Source: Phalacrocorax aristotelis
Lineage: Eukaryota; Chordata; Aves; Suliformes; Phalacrocoracidae
Reading direction: 5' to 3'
Assembly (NCBI RefSeq): GCF_949628215.1
Contig: NC_134311.1
Location: 64,216,205 to 64,280,204, forward strand
DNA: 64,000 bases
The notes under the pieces are model-generated. The model searched no databases. It was not told where the DNA came from and saw nothing but the letters and a program-made list of their open reading frames with translations. Below are positions 26,950 to 40,330 of the stretch, piece after piece. The first letter of the stretch is position 1. Each line of letters starts with the position of its first letter. The position numbers were made by a program, and so were the translations under genes.

Positions 26950-28880
26950 TGGCATGCTGACACATGCCATGCTTGTTGGAGAATAAAATGCAAAACATAG
27001 AAGTCACTGGGGTTATTTTTACCTCTATAGCAGTAACTTTCTTGGCTCAGTACACATGTATGTACAAGCAGTTTGGTTTCTTGTTGGCTGTCACCAAAGG
27101 CCTCTGTGGCCTCAGCGTCCCTCCATGAAAAGAGGAAGGACAGTATCTCCATGGGGTTTTATACAGTTTTTTAGCAAAGGGCCTGGGGTGCAACAGGAAC
27201 TCTCTCAAAAATTCACATTCCCAACATATTAACTCCAAAGGAGCCTAAAACTAGCCATTCCTCAAGTTTCCTTTCTTCTTCCTTCTTCTTGTTATCTATA
27301 TATTGCACATTCTCCACGGAAGATAGCAGGACTGCACTGAGAAGGATGTGTGAATTACAGAGTTAATATCTAATAGAAATGTCACGGACTGAAGGACAGA
27401 AGAAGGAGAAGAGCAGCCCAGCAGGAGGAGACCTCAGGCTCCTCAGAGGTTTTGCTGATTGTAGCTGGTGTAAAACAAACGCTAGTGCATGTACAGAGAC
27501 TGCTGGCCATTCTGTTACAGTGTGGTGAGATCCAAAGATATGTGGGGGGCTGGTAAGAATAAGAATCTACTTCCAAGACTGGAAAAAAAATGGGTATGCC
27601 GTAAGTGTGACTTTCCAAGACTCAGTTTTGTCTGTGCTGGTATGTGTTGCCTCTAGATAAATCAAATGTGTAGCTTTGTAGCTCTACAGTAATGCAGAAT
27701 ACAGTAGTGGTTGAAGGCCAGGCTGGTTTCCTTGGTTAGGCAAAGGGCATCTCCAACCAAAAAAATGGTTAATTAAATTCATCCTGAAATTTTTTGTTTG
27801 CAGTCTTGTTAAAAATAAAATCAAACTAAAAAAAAAGAGTTAAAAAATCACTAATTAATCACAAAACATAAGGCTGGCTGAATCACATTAGCTATGATAC
27901 TGGAATTGCTGCTCAGTTTCAGTGTTGCTCAATGAAAGTTTGTTCTTTTTGAAGACAAAATTAGTTTTTCTGATTCTTTTAAGAATCCAACAGTGTGCCT
28001 TAAAAAAAAAATCAAAAGCCTATAATCAAAACTAATAATAGTGAAAGGCTTAAAATACTATCTTTCTATTATTGCAGGGTAATTGAGCAGTATGCTGTCA
28101 ATTTTGCAAATAATTTTAATATTAAATCATCAAATTTCAAACAAAACAACAAACTTTTAAATCAAGGATCATGAGCATTACTCTTCTGAAAAATTCACAT
28201 CATTAGAAAATAATTTATTGTGTAAATCCTCTTAAAGATGATTAACCCACCCTATTTTGTTTAAATATATACCAACAATTATTTTCATGTTATAAATCCT
28301 AAAAAATTAAATTAGAACCATGAAAAATAGCAAAATGACCAGGTAGTATTAGACCAGCTTTAAATTAATTCTGTTTTCCTGGATGCTTTAATGCAGGAAA
28401 GGAAATTATTTCAGCCAAATTTCATGCATTTTTAAAGTCAGTCTGTAAGAATCTTCCTTTCAAGTTGAATACCTGCATGCATTCTCCCAAAGGAAATGCC
28501 CCCCAAAACACCAGAATTAAGTTATAGAATAAGATAAAATACATTACTACTTTAAAGAAAAAAAAAAAAATTGACCGACCTGAGAAGGTATCAGAGGCAC
28601 ACAAGAAAAAGTCTCCTATCCAATAAATTACTTATGAGGTTCAAAAAACATTTAGAAGAAACAATAGATTGCACTCTAAAATAAAATTAATTAATTGTGC
28701 GTATTTAGGATGCAATCTTGAAATATTCACCTGTATATTTACTTTAACATTTTGAAAATAATTCCAGACCTTGGTATATACAAAGGCAAGTAAGCACATA
28801 TGTCTTTGAATTATTAGCTGCTCTGTTATAGAAGCAGGGATGAATGAACCAAATATAAATTCTTTTTTTATCTCTTTCTT
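26950..28880. other. A+T-rich DNA, no gene seen
   Basis: Nothing recognisable. It contains A-rich runs at 27828-27837 and 28556-28570. Minus frames at 26946-27238 and 27382-27618 are short and unsupported. Confidence 0.5.
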
Positions 28881-29164
28881 TTAGCTGCTGCTGAAGACAA
28901 AACTGCAGGACTTTATGAAGTGCTATGTGTTTTTGAAAATACATGCCAAATGTGACAGGTCAATGAGATCAAATTTTGAAAAAGATGAGAATATCACTGT
29001 TGTTCCAGTATCATTCCTGCTGTCTTGCTTTCCACAAAAACCAGACACAACTGGAGAAAATCAAGAAGATGGAAGAAAACATTGGAGAATAAGGCAGTCT
29101 GCTGAAGCTTTGTTACAGTTTGGATTCATTCATAAGAATCACCACCAGACGTACTAGGAAGATT

Positions 29165-29179
29165 ATATATATATATAAA
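29165..29179. repeat. Short (TA)n tract
   Basis: A run of alternating T and A just downstream of the TAG at 29155-29157. It is a simple sequence repeat with no further feature. Confidence 0.7.
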
Positions 29180-29730
29180 ACTCACAAGGGGAAAAATAAA
29201 AAAAAAAACCATACTGTGGCTTTGATTCATTGCAGCACTAATTCCTGTGTTACAATGATATTCTATTGCTGTCAAAGTTACACTACTGTAAAGCTAATGG
29301 AATACAAAGATGAATCGGGTTATTTTTCTGTGATATATATACATAAAGTACCTGATATCTAAGTCATACAACTCTGTCTCTCTTCTGTACTAGGAATTAG
29401 CTTCAGAAGTGTGAAAGGAATTGCAGAATGTTAACGAAGTTTCCAACTGAGCTTTCTCCATCTTTTTTTTTGTGGGAGATTATGTATAAGAGCTTTTGAT
29501 CTTCATTATAACATCAACTAATATTTACTTCTTAGACTTGGGTATTTCCCTCCCCCATATGGTTCCAATTCATTGCAGTACATGCTTTGTTTCCAGAAGT
29601 CTTCAGATACTCAATCCTTACTTTTACAAAGCAAGGTGATTCAGTATTGTCTTCTTGATCTTTCATCAACAGTGCAATGTTAATCCTTCTGTAAGACTTC
29701 TAGTTGCATAGAGATTTTGAAGCAGTAGCA

Positions 29731-29745
29731 AATAAATCCAATAAA
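29731..29745 (+). terminator. Tandem poly(A) signals (AATAAA x2)
   Basis: Two AATAAA hexamers start nine bases apart (29731 and 29740) and are followed within 10-35 bases by T/G-rich DNA. This is the standard vertebrate cleavage and polyadenylation layout. A+T-rich DNA contains many AATAAA copies; the doubled signal plus the downstream T/G-rich element raises this one above background. Confidence 0.35.
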
Positions 29746-29764
29746 AACGTGCTTGCTTTTGTAT

Positions 29765-32700
29765 GTTGAGTGTCTGTATTCCCTTATTAATTACACCTCA
29801 TCCAAAAGGTGTTTTCCTTCAAGTTCAAAAGATTATTTATTCTGTTTCAGTCCACTTATATTTTTTTCATTTTCAGCTGAGCTAGACTACATACTCAATC
29901 ACAATCAGAAAAAAGAGTTATTGGTTTGAAGGTGGTGAGGAAAAGGAAAGAGAAAAACTGCAGTTTAATACCTTTCAGAGAGCCAACTTTCATGATCTCT
30001 TTTAGTTTAAAAGTTTTGTTCTTGTATTTTAGGGATATGATCCAATGACAGAAATCATGATACATTTAATATCTTAAAACTGAATTGGATGATCTCCCTG
30101 CTAGCTGAATCATCTGTAAGTTCATCAGTTTTCCAGCATAAACTATTAAAAAAGGGAACTGTGACTCTTTAATTTAAAAATTCTATAGTAAGACATGGTC
30201 ATTAAAAAGTGCATGAGCATCCTAAAAAAACCATACACTAGAAATGAGGAAATACCAAAGTACCAGATACAAATGTTCCCTCCATTTGAGTACACCCAAT
30301 AAGACTTGTATTCCAATATTTTCAAAAATCTTTATTTATGAAGGGCTAAATCTAAAATCTGAACTCCTCATAGAATTTAGATTCTCAGGATTGAAATTGG
30401 AATTTTTCTTTGTTGCACCTTCTCATCAATGGAAGCATTGCACCTGAATCTCTATTACTTAAGTTTAAGAAAAATTAAAACCCAGCATTTTTTATTCTTC
30501 CCTTGAGAAACCTCCCTACAGCCCACAGGGCTAGTAAGCAGAAGCTGGTGCTGCAGGTACAGAAGCTCAGTTCAGTACAGCCTCACACAGATTTTCTAAT
30601 TCAAAAGGTAAAAACAGCTATTATTTATTTTAAAAATGTTGCCGTGAAATTCATTCACTGCAAAATTCAGACACATACTGCAGTTAAATACATTCTAAAA
30701 GGTAGGGAGTGTCAAAACCCCAGAGGTACAGAGTAGTCCTAATTTTAAGTATAGACTTCCCAACATGGAGAAAAGAAAAATCTGAATTCCTGGTTAGCTG
30801 GCACCCATCTATCCTGAGTACAACATAAGTACAAATTTAATTCTTCTTATAGGTTTACATTCACTGTTTTTGGGACCTAACTCTCATGAGTTATTCCAGT
30901 TGTGATTCAGCTCTCAGTTATGTCGTTGCATCCTACGCTTTGGCTCTAACCTGAAAGAAATGTCTTGCAATAGAAAACAAAATACACAATGAAACCCAAC
31001 TCCCTGAATTACCCTCCTTCTGGCTTTCTCAGGGTGATCCAATCTTACTGTTAATGGTCCTTTGGCTTAAAACTTGTTGGTAATGGACTTTTGTGTTATA
31101 TGCAGAACTGATCATAAGTGCAATACTAAGCAGATAAGTAGTAGATACAAATATATTTTAAGGTTATGACAACTTTTCTCAACTACAGTGAGACTTCAGA
31201 CACTTTATGCAGGTATCTGGTATCTGTTTCTTCAAGTAAGCTGAGAATACTTCCAGTATCTCCGAGGAAAATTTAAATAAATGTCAAGGGCATTTCGTTT
31301 TTTTAATAGCTGAGAAAAGAAAGGCACAAAAGCATTCTCAGTGGATCATATCAAGTAAGAGAATTCAGAATTAAGTATCAAATATGCCTTCCAAACAGAA
31401 TCAGTGATCATTTAATAGTGAAAGCATTTTTAAAATATTGCAATTATTAAAAGCAGAATGTGAAGAAAATAATATTTATTGGAAAAATTTTCATTCCTAG
31501 GCAGATTATCTCTGGTCATGAAACAGTGCTGGAAAGTGAAGTTCTTTGTTTCATGAAGAGCAGTGTGTTTCAAAGCAAAATTAGTGCCTTTTCTGTCCTA
31601 CTATTGACCTCGACTTTGACCTGGTTGGACCACCCTTACTAGGATGGGAGGTAATAAAGTCCCCGGGCTGTCTCAGCTCTAGGTCTCAGTTAAGCAGAGA
31701 CTATCAATCATGCAAAATTAAGTGTAGTGGTTTTGTGATGTGGACATTTACTAGAAACTGAACTGAGATCACCAACACTATTCAGTTGCATTTCCACAGA
31801 ATACTTAAATGAATGTGAAGCTATTAAAGTAATATTTCTGAAATTTTTAACAATCGTTGGATGATACATCAATCTAAGAAATTAGTGAAAGTGTATGTTA
31901 TAGAAATTTTACTGTTTAAAAGATAAAAAAATGCCTTGCTTTAAAACAAGCTTCACTATCCGGTATGAAATAATAAAATACAATTACAAGAGAAACTCAG
32001 TCACTTACTATTTATATTATTTACATTTAAATTAGCATGATTATTGTAGAAAAAGAAAATCCAAAACATATGCAAAGTGAGACTTCTAAAATTCAATTTT
32101 TGAAACTTTTAATGCTTAGATTCCAAGTACAATACAGCAAAATACAGCAGACTATTCTCACATCATCCAACATTATTCCACTCAGTCTTGATTTTTTGCC
32201 CATCAAAATCTCTGAGGATGACAAGCTCTGTAGAAGTCAAGAAGTGGAAGAATGCTTTTTTATTATTATTAATGTAGTCCCCCAGTGATGCAGATCCTAT
32301 TGCTTCCAGTACTATTTATAGTTTGAGGCTTTGTCCATCTCAAAGAGTTTATCTTTCCACATAGAAAATAAAACTTACAAAGTGAGGGGGTTTGGGGGAA
32401 GAAACAAGGAAAGTGAAATGTGGTCACTTTGCGGAGCTGGTGATGCAGTGCTCTCACTGTCAGGTGGCATTTCTTCCCCTAAGAGAGGCAGATATAGAAT
32501 GTTTTACTGTAAGATGGCACTCGTTAACCCATGTCTAAAGCAAGTGTGCTGGTATGCCTGGACATGTCATGATCCTCCCACATTGGCAGGTCAGCAGAGG
32601 ACTGGGAGAAGCTTTTGGCATTTTGAAGGGAAGCCCTAGTTACACAGAATATTTGATTTTACTGACAGAGTACCCCTCACAGGTCTGCTCTGTTGGCCAG

Positions 32701-35700
32701 AGTGGGAGCAAAAGGAAGAACATTCATTAGTCAGGGAAACAGTTCCTGGAGCTTATCTTCTCAGTCAGAAAGTCTATAAACAGATTTAAATAGATGCTCA
32801 GTTTCTGAAAGAAACTTTCGCGTTCCCCAGAAAATAGCCTCACTATCCACTGTGAGGTCATGACCCACAGGTTGGGAATCAGCGATACCGAAGATATCCT
32901 GTGTCAGTCCCATGTGGCTCAACACTGCTGAAGGCTTCTGTGTTCTTATTCCAACACCTCCAGTGGAGAGATGGATGAGTCCCCTAATATTGACTGCCAT
33001 GCCTCACTTCACTGCTGGGTTTCCTAAACTCTATTTGCAGGGAAGTTTTGAATAGCTGAAGTGCAGATGAGGCTGCATGTAAGGATTCCTTCTCAGAGGT
33101 ACCACGCAGAGACATCTTTTTCACCATGAATGAAACAAAGTTTTATTAATGATGGAAGTCAGATCGTTCTCTCTCTGCCCTAAAAACAACTGACTTGATC
33201 CCATGCTGTCCTGTTTAACCCTAAAAATACTGTTTTTCCTCAAGTTTTGATTCTTGTTCAAGTTTAATCAAAAAAGAAAACAATCAAGCAACACTTCCCC
33301 AATACCTAACATTCCCCATTTAACATTTTCAGGTATTCAAGCCAAAAGAATAAAATTACAACATAGTTTCTTTCTTTTGAGAAAGAAGTGGGTGAGGGAG
33401 GCTGCTCTTGAATTTAACAAAGCAGTGTGTGATTTGGCAGCCAAAAGGCTGATGCCATCAGGAGCTTTTCAAACTTGTTTGCTGAGAAATCAAGATGATA
33501 CCCCTTTGGCAGGCTGCCTTCCTGACAGTGAATGCACAACTTGATTTCAGGGCTTGGTCAGCTTTTTTGCACTAGTACCTTCGTTCTGTGTTTTCTAATG
33601 CTCTGTTGACACAAGAAAAATCATGTTATAGATTCCTAGTTTTGTTAAAACATATTCAAATCTGTTAACTCCATTGACTGTCAATATTCTTGTGTAATTA
33701 TCCTGCTGTTTTTCCTTAACATTTGGCCATTTGATTAGCTGTGTTCAAGCTGATACTGAGTCAGTTAAAACAACAGTAGTAGTAACAACAATGAGCATTG
33801 AATTTTACTAACTTAGTTTCCTTTTAATATTTTCTGTGTGTAATTTCACACACTCTTAAAAAGCAAGCCAAACACCTAAACAGATGGATTGCACAGCCCT
33901 GTGCTTCATAAGCAAGGCAGGAAAACTCAGATCCACTGGGCCAATTATGGATGTCATTTGACTGGATAGGTCTGTCCGGATGTGACCATGTTGCAGGAAT
34001 GGGGAGTATTCATTTCATTGATTGATGCTGATGGGAAGGGGGAAAGGAGATTAAAACCCCTCCAATACCCTCTCATCAAAACTGTATCCAATCCACACTA
34101 TAGGCAGACTTAAATCTCTCAGATTAAGGAAATAACTAACAACCTTTAAGTGGCCCAATCACTGTAGGTGGATGAAGGAGCAAATTTTCTCAATGGGTTC
34201 CAGAGATCTTTCTTGACAGCAGCATAATGCAGAGCTAGAAATCTTGGATTTCTTTCCATCCTGTAAGTCTGAACCACTGATGCCGAGCCTTGTCTAGCCT
34301 ATATAATTAATTTTTCTCTTTCCCTCTTGGTTAACCATCATACCTGCCTCCCCCCCACTCACAATCCAGACATTCTTATTCCACTTGTGCTGTGGGTCTG
34401 ATCTTCATCCCAGTACTACCTAAATAAAATAGAAAGATAAAAAGGAATATATTATGTCCTGATACATGAATGTTAAATGCATTTACTAAAGACAGGAAGT
34501 CTTGGTAGCTCAGCCAGAAACTAAAGTTTTAAATCTGGGTATTTTGAGACTATACATCTAGATTAATGGTGTTTATCATGGGTAATTCTTAATTGTTCCC
34601 ATATAATAACCTAACAAAAGTTGAAAGCACTGTCTGAGTTTGGCAGTGAGAAGGGAGAGGAATCAGCGCTTGAAAAGTACCCCCACACCTTTCAGCTCTG
34701 AATTGAAAAGTGACACATCATATAACCAATGTTGTCTTATAAATTCTTTCTACACTAGATATTAAATTAGAAGGAAATAAAATTGTTTTCATAAGGTTTA
34801 TAATGTTTAATTTAGATTTGAATAGTTTATTCTAGAGCTAGCTGTATTCTTCCATTTTTCGTATTCTCATTTGCAAATACCAGTCCTTCCGCTGTCTCAA
34901 AGATGAACCTACTAACAGATGACAATAGATAGGAACGCATATTTCATTCATATGACTTCACTATAATCAACAGTAAAGACTCATCATGGCTCTCCCCCTT
35001 CCCCATTTATTTCAATACAGAAAAGTATTATAAATTCTAGATTATTCTGCCCGCATTCCCTCCCCACCCTGCTCTGGTGCAGTATCTACACACGCCTACA
35101 ATAGAACTTAGAGGCAATGTAAACAGAGAGTAACTTTTCTTTACAATCTACATAAAGGCATTCAGCATTTCATGAGTCCAATATCATAAAATGCTTGATT
35201 TTCAGATAGGTCGATAGAGTGTTCACCAGAATCATGTAATTGATAGACATGGAAGTCATCAAGTGCAATCGGCAATCTTAGACTGACTCCAGGATATTAA
35301 AGTTAAAAAAAAAGAATCAGGCAATCTATTTTCAAGCATTTTCTGCTTTACCACCGTTCTGTATATGGGAGTGAAAGTGTCACCCATTGCACATACCTTA
35401 TACATTCAGTGTGCTCATCAGGTCTTTCTTCTCAGGGAACAATGGGAAAAATACCACAATAGGAAACCCTCTAAAGTAAAACTACGCTCAATAACATCAA
35501 GCTGAGATACAGCACTTTCACTGCTTTTATTTTCCTTCATGCTTAGTAATGTAATAACACTAGGCATTACAGAACTCACATGTTACAGAGCGTGATTGAA
35601 AAGCTCTGGATATATGAAAATTAATCTTCTTTTATCATGACAGACTAGCATATTAAAAATGGTCCCACTTGTATAACTACTGAAAATTGCTTTTGGAATT

Positions 35701-38210
35701 CAGTCAAGTGAAAGAGGTTCAAAAAATTCTTTTCGAAAAATGCATGAGAACAGAAAACCTGAAATGTATGTAAAGTACCACAAGAAAGATATTTCAAATG
35801 TATTTTGAGTATCAGGAATAGATTCTGTGGCAAAGATGTGGCAAAGTAAATGTGGTACTGCAGTACATCTAAATGGGTGGTTACCAACTTATCTAGTAAA
35901 ATAAATACATGTGGCAAATGACACATACCTATTTAATGACACTTTGAGTTCATGTGAAGTTTGACAGTGTAATAAAAGTCTTATCTCTTGCCTCCACTGT
36001 TATTGCACAGATTTAAACTGCTGTCTCAGAGGCAGTTTTACTATCTTTTTCAATCTCTCCCATAAAAGTGAGACTTGATTTGCTCAGCATGAGAACAGAT
36101 CAATAAAAGCTGAGTTACACAGCAGATTAGATCACTAACTCGGAGATCAAAGATGTTAAATACAAGTTGTATAGGAACAATTAGATCAAAAGTTCAGTTC
36201 AAATATACTGTACTTGTTTGTAAGGCTCAAAAGAAATATCACACTTGTATGAAAAAATAATTGAAGGATTGTCAGTTCTATTTGTTTTATCTAGAAAAAA
36301 GAGAGAACATTGTTTCTGAAAAGCCAAAGACATGCATTATAATTGCAGAATAAGACTATTTTAGGGTTTGATTATTCTAGGTCAGTTTTGCTATTATACC
36401 GGAAATCTATCTGCAGCTAATCTCCTATATTCTAAAAAGACATTCAAATTAAAAGGTAACTGTGCTTAATGAAGCAAAAATATCAATGATTTCTGACACA
36501 TTTTTGAGGTACTGACAATATCCTCAACAAGGATGTCTAGATTTCTATAGGCTTTAAATATACCTTTTTTTAAATGAGGACTCAGTTTTAAAAAATTGTT
36601 TGTAATTCAGCAAGGAGGTATTAGTTTTCTTATATGGGTAAGGTTCACAAGCAGTTAATTAATAGAGAAGTTAATGTTAGTAACTAGAAAACAAATTCAT
36701 CCATAGTTTACACACAGAGAAATGAAATGGGTGGTATGTTACCCATAACACAATTTCATGTCAACAAATGTTCTCGATTTAACAGTTCTATTTATCTATA
36801 TCAAGGAGGTATAAATTTTGTGAAATGACTCATATTGTAATGGTCCTTTTAGTTCAAAGATTTGCCACAGTATTATAGAAGTCAATTCTTTTCTTGATAA
36901 ACTTATGTAATTTCAACTCATGCTAATGTAAGGTTCATTTAGGGAAAAACAGCTCTTCTTATTTACAGTACAGTGAAAAATGAAAAAAATCTTTTCTTCT
37001 TTGTTTGGATATTTTTGTTGATTTTTAAAAAACTAAGTGGCTGTGTCAGGTAATTCTCTAAAACTAAAGATTTAGAGTGTGTGATTCAAATACTGATTCT
37101 GAGTACTACTGTCAGAAAACACAGGAAAACGGTAATTAAAAATAAAAAAAAAAAAACAAACTGATCTATCAAGCTAAAATAAAATGGTCACTAGAAGCCA
37201 GGGTCCTGGGGCCAATCTGCAGTTTCTGTTGTCACAATCATACTGCAGAAGTTTGAAAAGCAGGACTAGAGCATCATGATTTTTGAGACTTTAAAATTCT
37301 TAGACATGGTGTAGACAAAAAAATACTTCAATAGAAAAAATTATAATAGTCACTTTAAGATAAGGAACTTATATATACATTCTTTTCTATAATTATTGTT
37401 AATCAGACAGCTAATTGACTTATACTAATATTTCTCAATCGCTCAACATAAAAATCAGAAAGATGGCATTTTCTTAGGAAGAATAAGTTTCATGATTGTA
37501 TTAGTTAATATCTCACTAAATATAACACACACTATTCAGTTTATGAGTTAAATCATAGAGAAAACATTCCTTGGATTGTTTTGTTTGACTCCTGTGAGTA
37601 TTTTTCCATACTTCTTAGTTTTTGCCCGCTGTTGTTCACTTTCAGAATTATACAAGCACTTAATGGACCCGCTTCTAGAAAGATTCTTCCAATGTAACAG
37701 AAAAATATTTTATCACACTCTTTCTGGTATAATGGCAGGTGATGAATGCCAGGGCACAACTGAAAATGAAGTAGTTTCTGAATAACCTACATTAGTCTGT
37801 TTTTTAGAAACTACATTTGTTTTATTTAATTCCTGTGTGTTCTCTGTTTGGCATGAAACAATCTCCCCACTAACCCACTTTTCCCCAAGATAATTGAAGA
37901 TGGAGGTACTCCTTCAATTCTCTCACATAGTATATGTCCATTCTACTGCTGCCCTCATGGCAAGTCAAGGTCACTAAAAAAATAGTGAGTGCCTTGCATG
38001 GGAAGATTGCAACCTCTCTTTTACAAGTGCTAATCTCCCTATTGTTTTTAGGGAAACAGAGAAGCCACCAGAGGATGCTGGAAATCTTTTAGATGTTGAT
38101 CAGCTTTCACTATTCTAGCATTTATAGGTAAAGTTTCCAGTGATAAAATAATTTGCTTTCTGGGTGCTACCTGTTGTCTCCCTGTTTTTGCCTGCATTCT
38201 TCTTCAACCA
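29765..38210. other. A+T-rich unique DNA, no gene seen
   Basis: No recognisable exon or repeat across about 8.4 kb. An A run of 13 lies at 37145-37157. Frames at 32331-32639, 33254-33544 (96 codons) and 35645-35926 show no family features. Slightly GC-richer patches at 32400-33120 and 33880-34090 hold nothing I can identify. Confidence 0.5.
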
Positions 38211-38250
38211 GAATATGAAACAGACAGAGATCAAGCTGATAAATTTGGTT

Positions 38251-38403
38251 AATTTCTTCCTGTTGGTAGATGAAGATTCAAAGCCCATTCTATAATTCTT
38301 AGACTTGTCAGTTGTTTTCAATACTGTAAATCACACCTTGCTGATGGATTCCATAAAAACACAGGACAGTGCTGTTTTTCGATATCTGAGTAAAACTTGG
38401 TAA
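38251..38403 (+). mobile_element. Ancient L2-like LINE reverse-transcriptase fragment
   Basis: In the frame starting at 38251 the translation contains DLSVVFNTVNHTLLMDSI (from 38302). This is a clear relative of the DLSAAFDTVDH-type reverse-transcriptase motif of L2 and related non-LTR retrotransposons. The residues just upstream (NFFLLVDEDSKPIL) fit the short variable segment that normally precedes it. An in-frame TAA (38293-38295) splits the two parts and another TAA at 38401-38403 ends the frame, so the copy is dead. The leading aspartate is retained while the AFDT portion is changed to VFNT. The DLS form favours L2 over CR1, which usually has DFSKAFDT. The element probably extends further, but flanking similarity is too weak to delimit. 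Confidence 0.6.
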
Positions 38404-39794
38404 GAATGAGGTTACTGTAGATTTTGGGGAACTGCCCTGTGTCATAGTGGAGGTAAGTATATATTGAAAGCGAATATCCACCATTAAACATCTGAGGGTG
38501 AATTAAAGAATATAGCAGTATCTGAGTCAGTTTTCTGCTGTCTGCATCTGTCCAGAGGTTTGTTGAATGTCCTACAGGAAATTCTTTCTACAGGTGGATC
38601 TTGCCATTACTGCTTATGATTTTTCACATCCAATGAACTTAAATACCCTGTATAAGGGGCTGCAACTTCAAATCTTGTAGAATAAGATGCTATAACACCT
38701 AGCAAACTATTGAAAGAGGTAGCTTGCTGAGAGTATACAAAAATCGATGCTTCCTAACCTACATGATTAGCCTATATTAGCCTAATAGGCTAGATGGAGT
38801 TTAGTGAAGGACATTTCTTTCCTCAACCAGTCAGGAAGGTAAAACTTTTGCCTACTTTTATCACCAGCAAGATTTTTCAGGACTGCTTAACGCCCAGGTT
38901 TTACAGCACTGTGCTCAGCTAAAACTACCACAGACCTCCTTTCTCCAGCCAAGAAATATGTAGCATCAGTACTCAATTTCATCAGATACCAGGTGGTATC
39001 CCAGTTGCACAAATAAACTTACTTCACAGAATTCACAACACAATTTTACCTCCTGGAAGGCTGGCTAGTCATCCCTGGTTTCAACAACTGTGGAACATTA
39101 TGCTCATTATAAACTTTTTTGGGCTTGACTGACCAAGTTACTGAAGAAGAGTTAAAAAGGGTCTGTTTCCCACTGATGGAGGGATAGGTGACTGGCTTGC
39201 CATTTGAACACCTGTGACAGTGATTACAGTTCTTCTGAGGATTAACCAAATTGTACTTACTTAATGATCAATTAGGGTAATTACATTAAATCTAATTTTT
39301 TTATTGAAACATTTATATTGAAATAAGCAGAATATTGTAAAAAATAGTTAGGATGCAAGAATTGTCAACAGATCATAGTAAATAGAATATGAATGTACAT
39401 AAGCACCCACAAAATACAAGAAGAATGCGATGACTGAGATCATCCTATTGTTCCTCCCTGCAGAAGAAATTTTGTACTGACATGTTTCCATGTTTTTTTA
39501 CCTAGGTGGAGGATAATGGTATTTCACAGTTTCACTGACTAGATAAAACTGAGACATGGTCGTGGTAGGTACGGTGATAGAGAGGATATTCATTTAAGCA
39601 ATGGCAAACTGAAAGGGGGTTATTGTCCCAAAGGAAACAGCTGGAGGCAGTGCTTTGGGTATCCCACCTTCTTCTGCCAGAATGCTGAATGCTCTTAATT
39701 GAATCCAGTGTGAAAGCAGATGAAGAGAAACAACTCTCATGATAGAAAAGGTGCTATGATGTCAGTTTTCTAGAAGTCTTGTGCAAAAGAAATG

Positions 39795-40330
39795 GAAATG
39801 CAAATTCTCAGCTACTTTGCTAACTAATTACATAACACATGTACATTTGAAGTGAATTGCTGAAAATGCATCTTGAATTGATAAAAGAAAGTGAAACTGA
39901 TGCAGCTTATACAGAGAAATAAGAGTCAAAATAACTGTTTACAAAACATAAATTAAGTCACAAGTGTACATAAATAAGGTCATTGAATATTGAGTTAATT
40001 GCCATGAAAGAAAATTTCATACTGTGATATTTGCCAAATGTAGAGAATTTAGTTATGTAATTAGAACTGACAGAAAATGACTGAACTAATTAAACTAGAG
40101 CTCCGTAAGCAATTTACCTCATTAAATTTTTTACAGTTCTACATCTGCATCAAAGTTATTTTGTGTTCAGTTTAAATAATAATAAAGGAGGGAAAATCAA
40201 GGTTAATTGTCATTATAATAATGAGTATCTCAATTAAAATTATCTTATCTACAGAAAAGACTTCCCCTGTAAATAATTACAATATGTTCTCTATTTATTC
40301 TCTAGTTTGAAGAACAGAATGAAACCAAAT
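39795..40330. promoter_or_regulatory. Candidate enhancer-like interval rich in TF-type motifs
   Basis: This non-repetitive A+T-rich interval carries an exact POU octamer ATGCAAAT (39798-39805), TAATTA at 39825-39830 and 40087-40092, TAATTAG at about 40058-40064, and TTAATTGCC near 39995. It also has the TCF/LEF-type ATCAAAG (40149-40155) and adjacent GATA-type sites in 'ttatcttatctac' (40241-40253). The mix of several factor classes in about 500 bases, with few homopolymers, resembles developmental conserved noncoding elements. The motifs are seen; enhancer activity and conservation are inferred. Confidence 0.3.

Larger units (their letters stand above)
28885..29760 (+). other. Possible terminal exon ending at twin poly(A) signals
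   Basis: A strong acceptor-like sequence, a long T/C tract ending in 'cttttag' at 28884, is followed by a frame of 91 codons open from 28885 to a TAG at 29155-29157. Two AATAAA hexamers lie downstream at 29731-29736 and 29740-29745, followed by a T/G-rich stretch (29750-29775) that looks like a cleavage downstream element. Together these look like the 3' end of a transcript of about 0.87 kb. The predicted peptide matches nothing I know, and a 91-codon frame is not rare by chance in a window this size, so a long noncoding RNA or mere coincidence is more likely than a protein. A GT at 28959 could alternatively be a donor. Confidence 0.25.

Noticed and set aside
33254..33544. 96-codon plus frame with a K/R-rich start
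   Set aside because: No family similarity seen and no splice or promoter context; length is within chance for the window.
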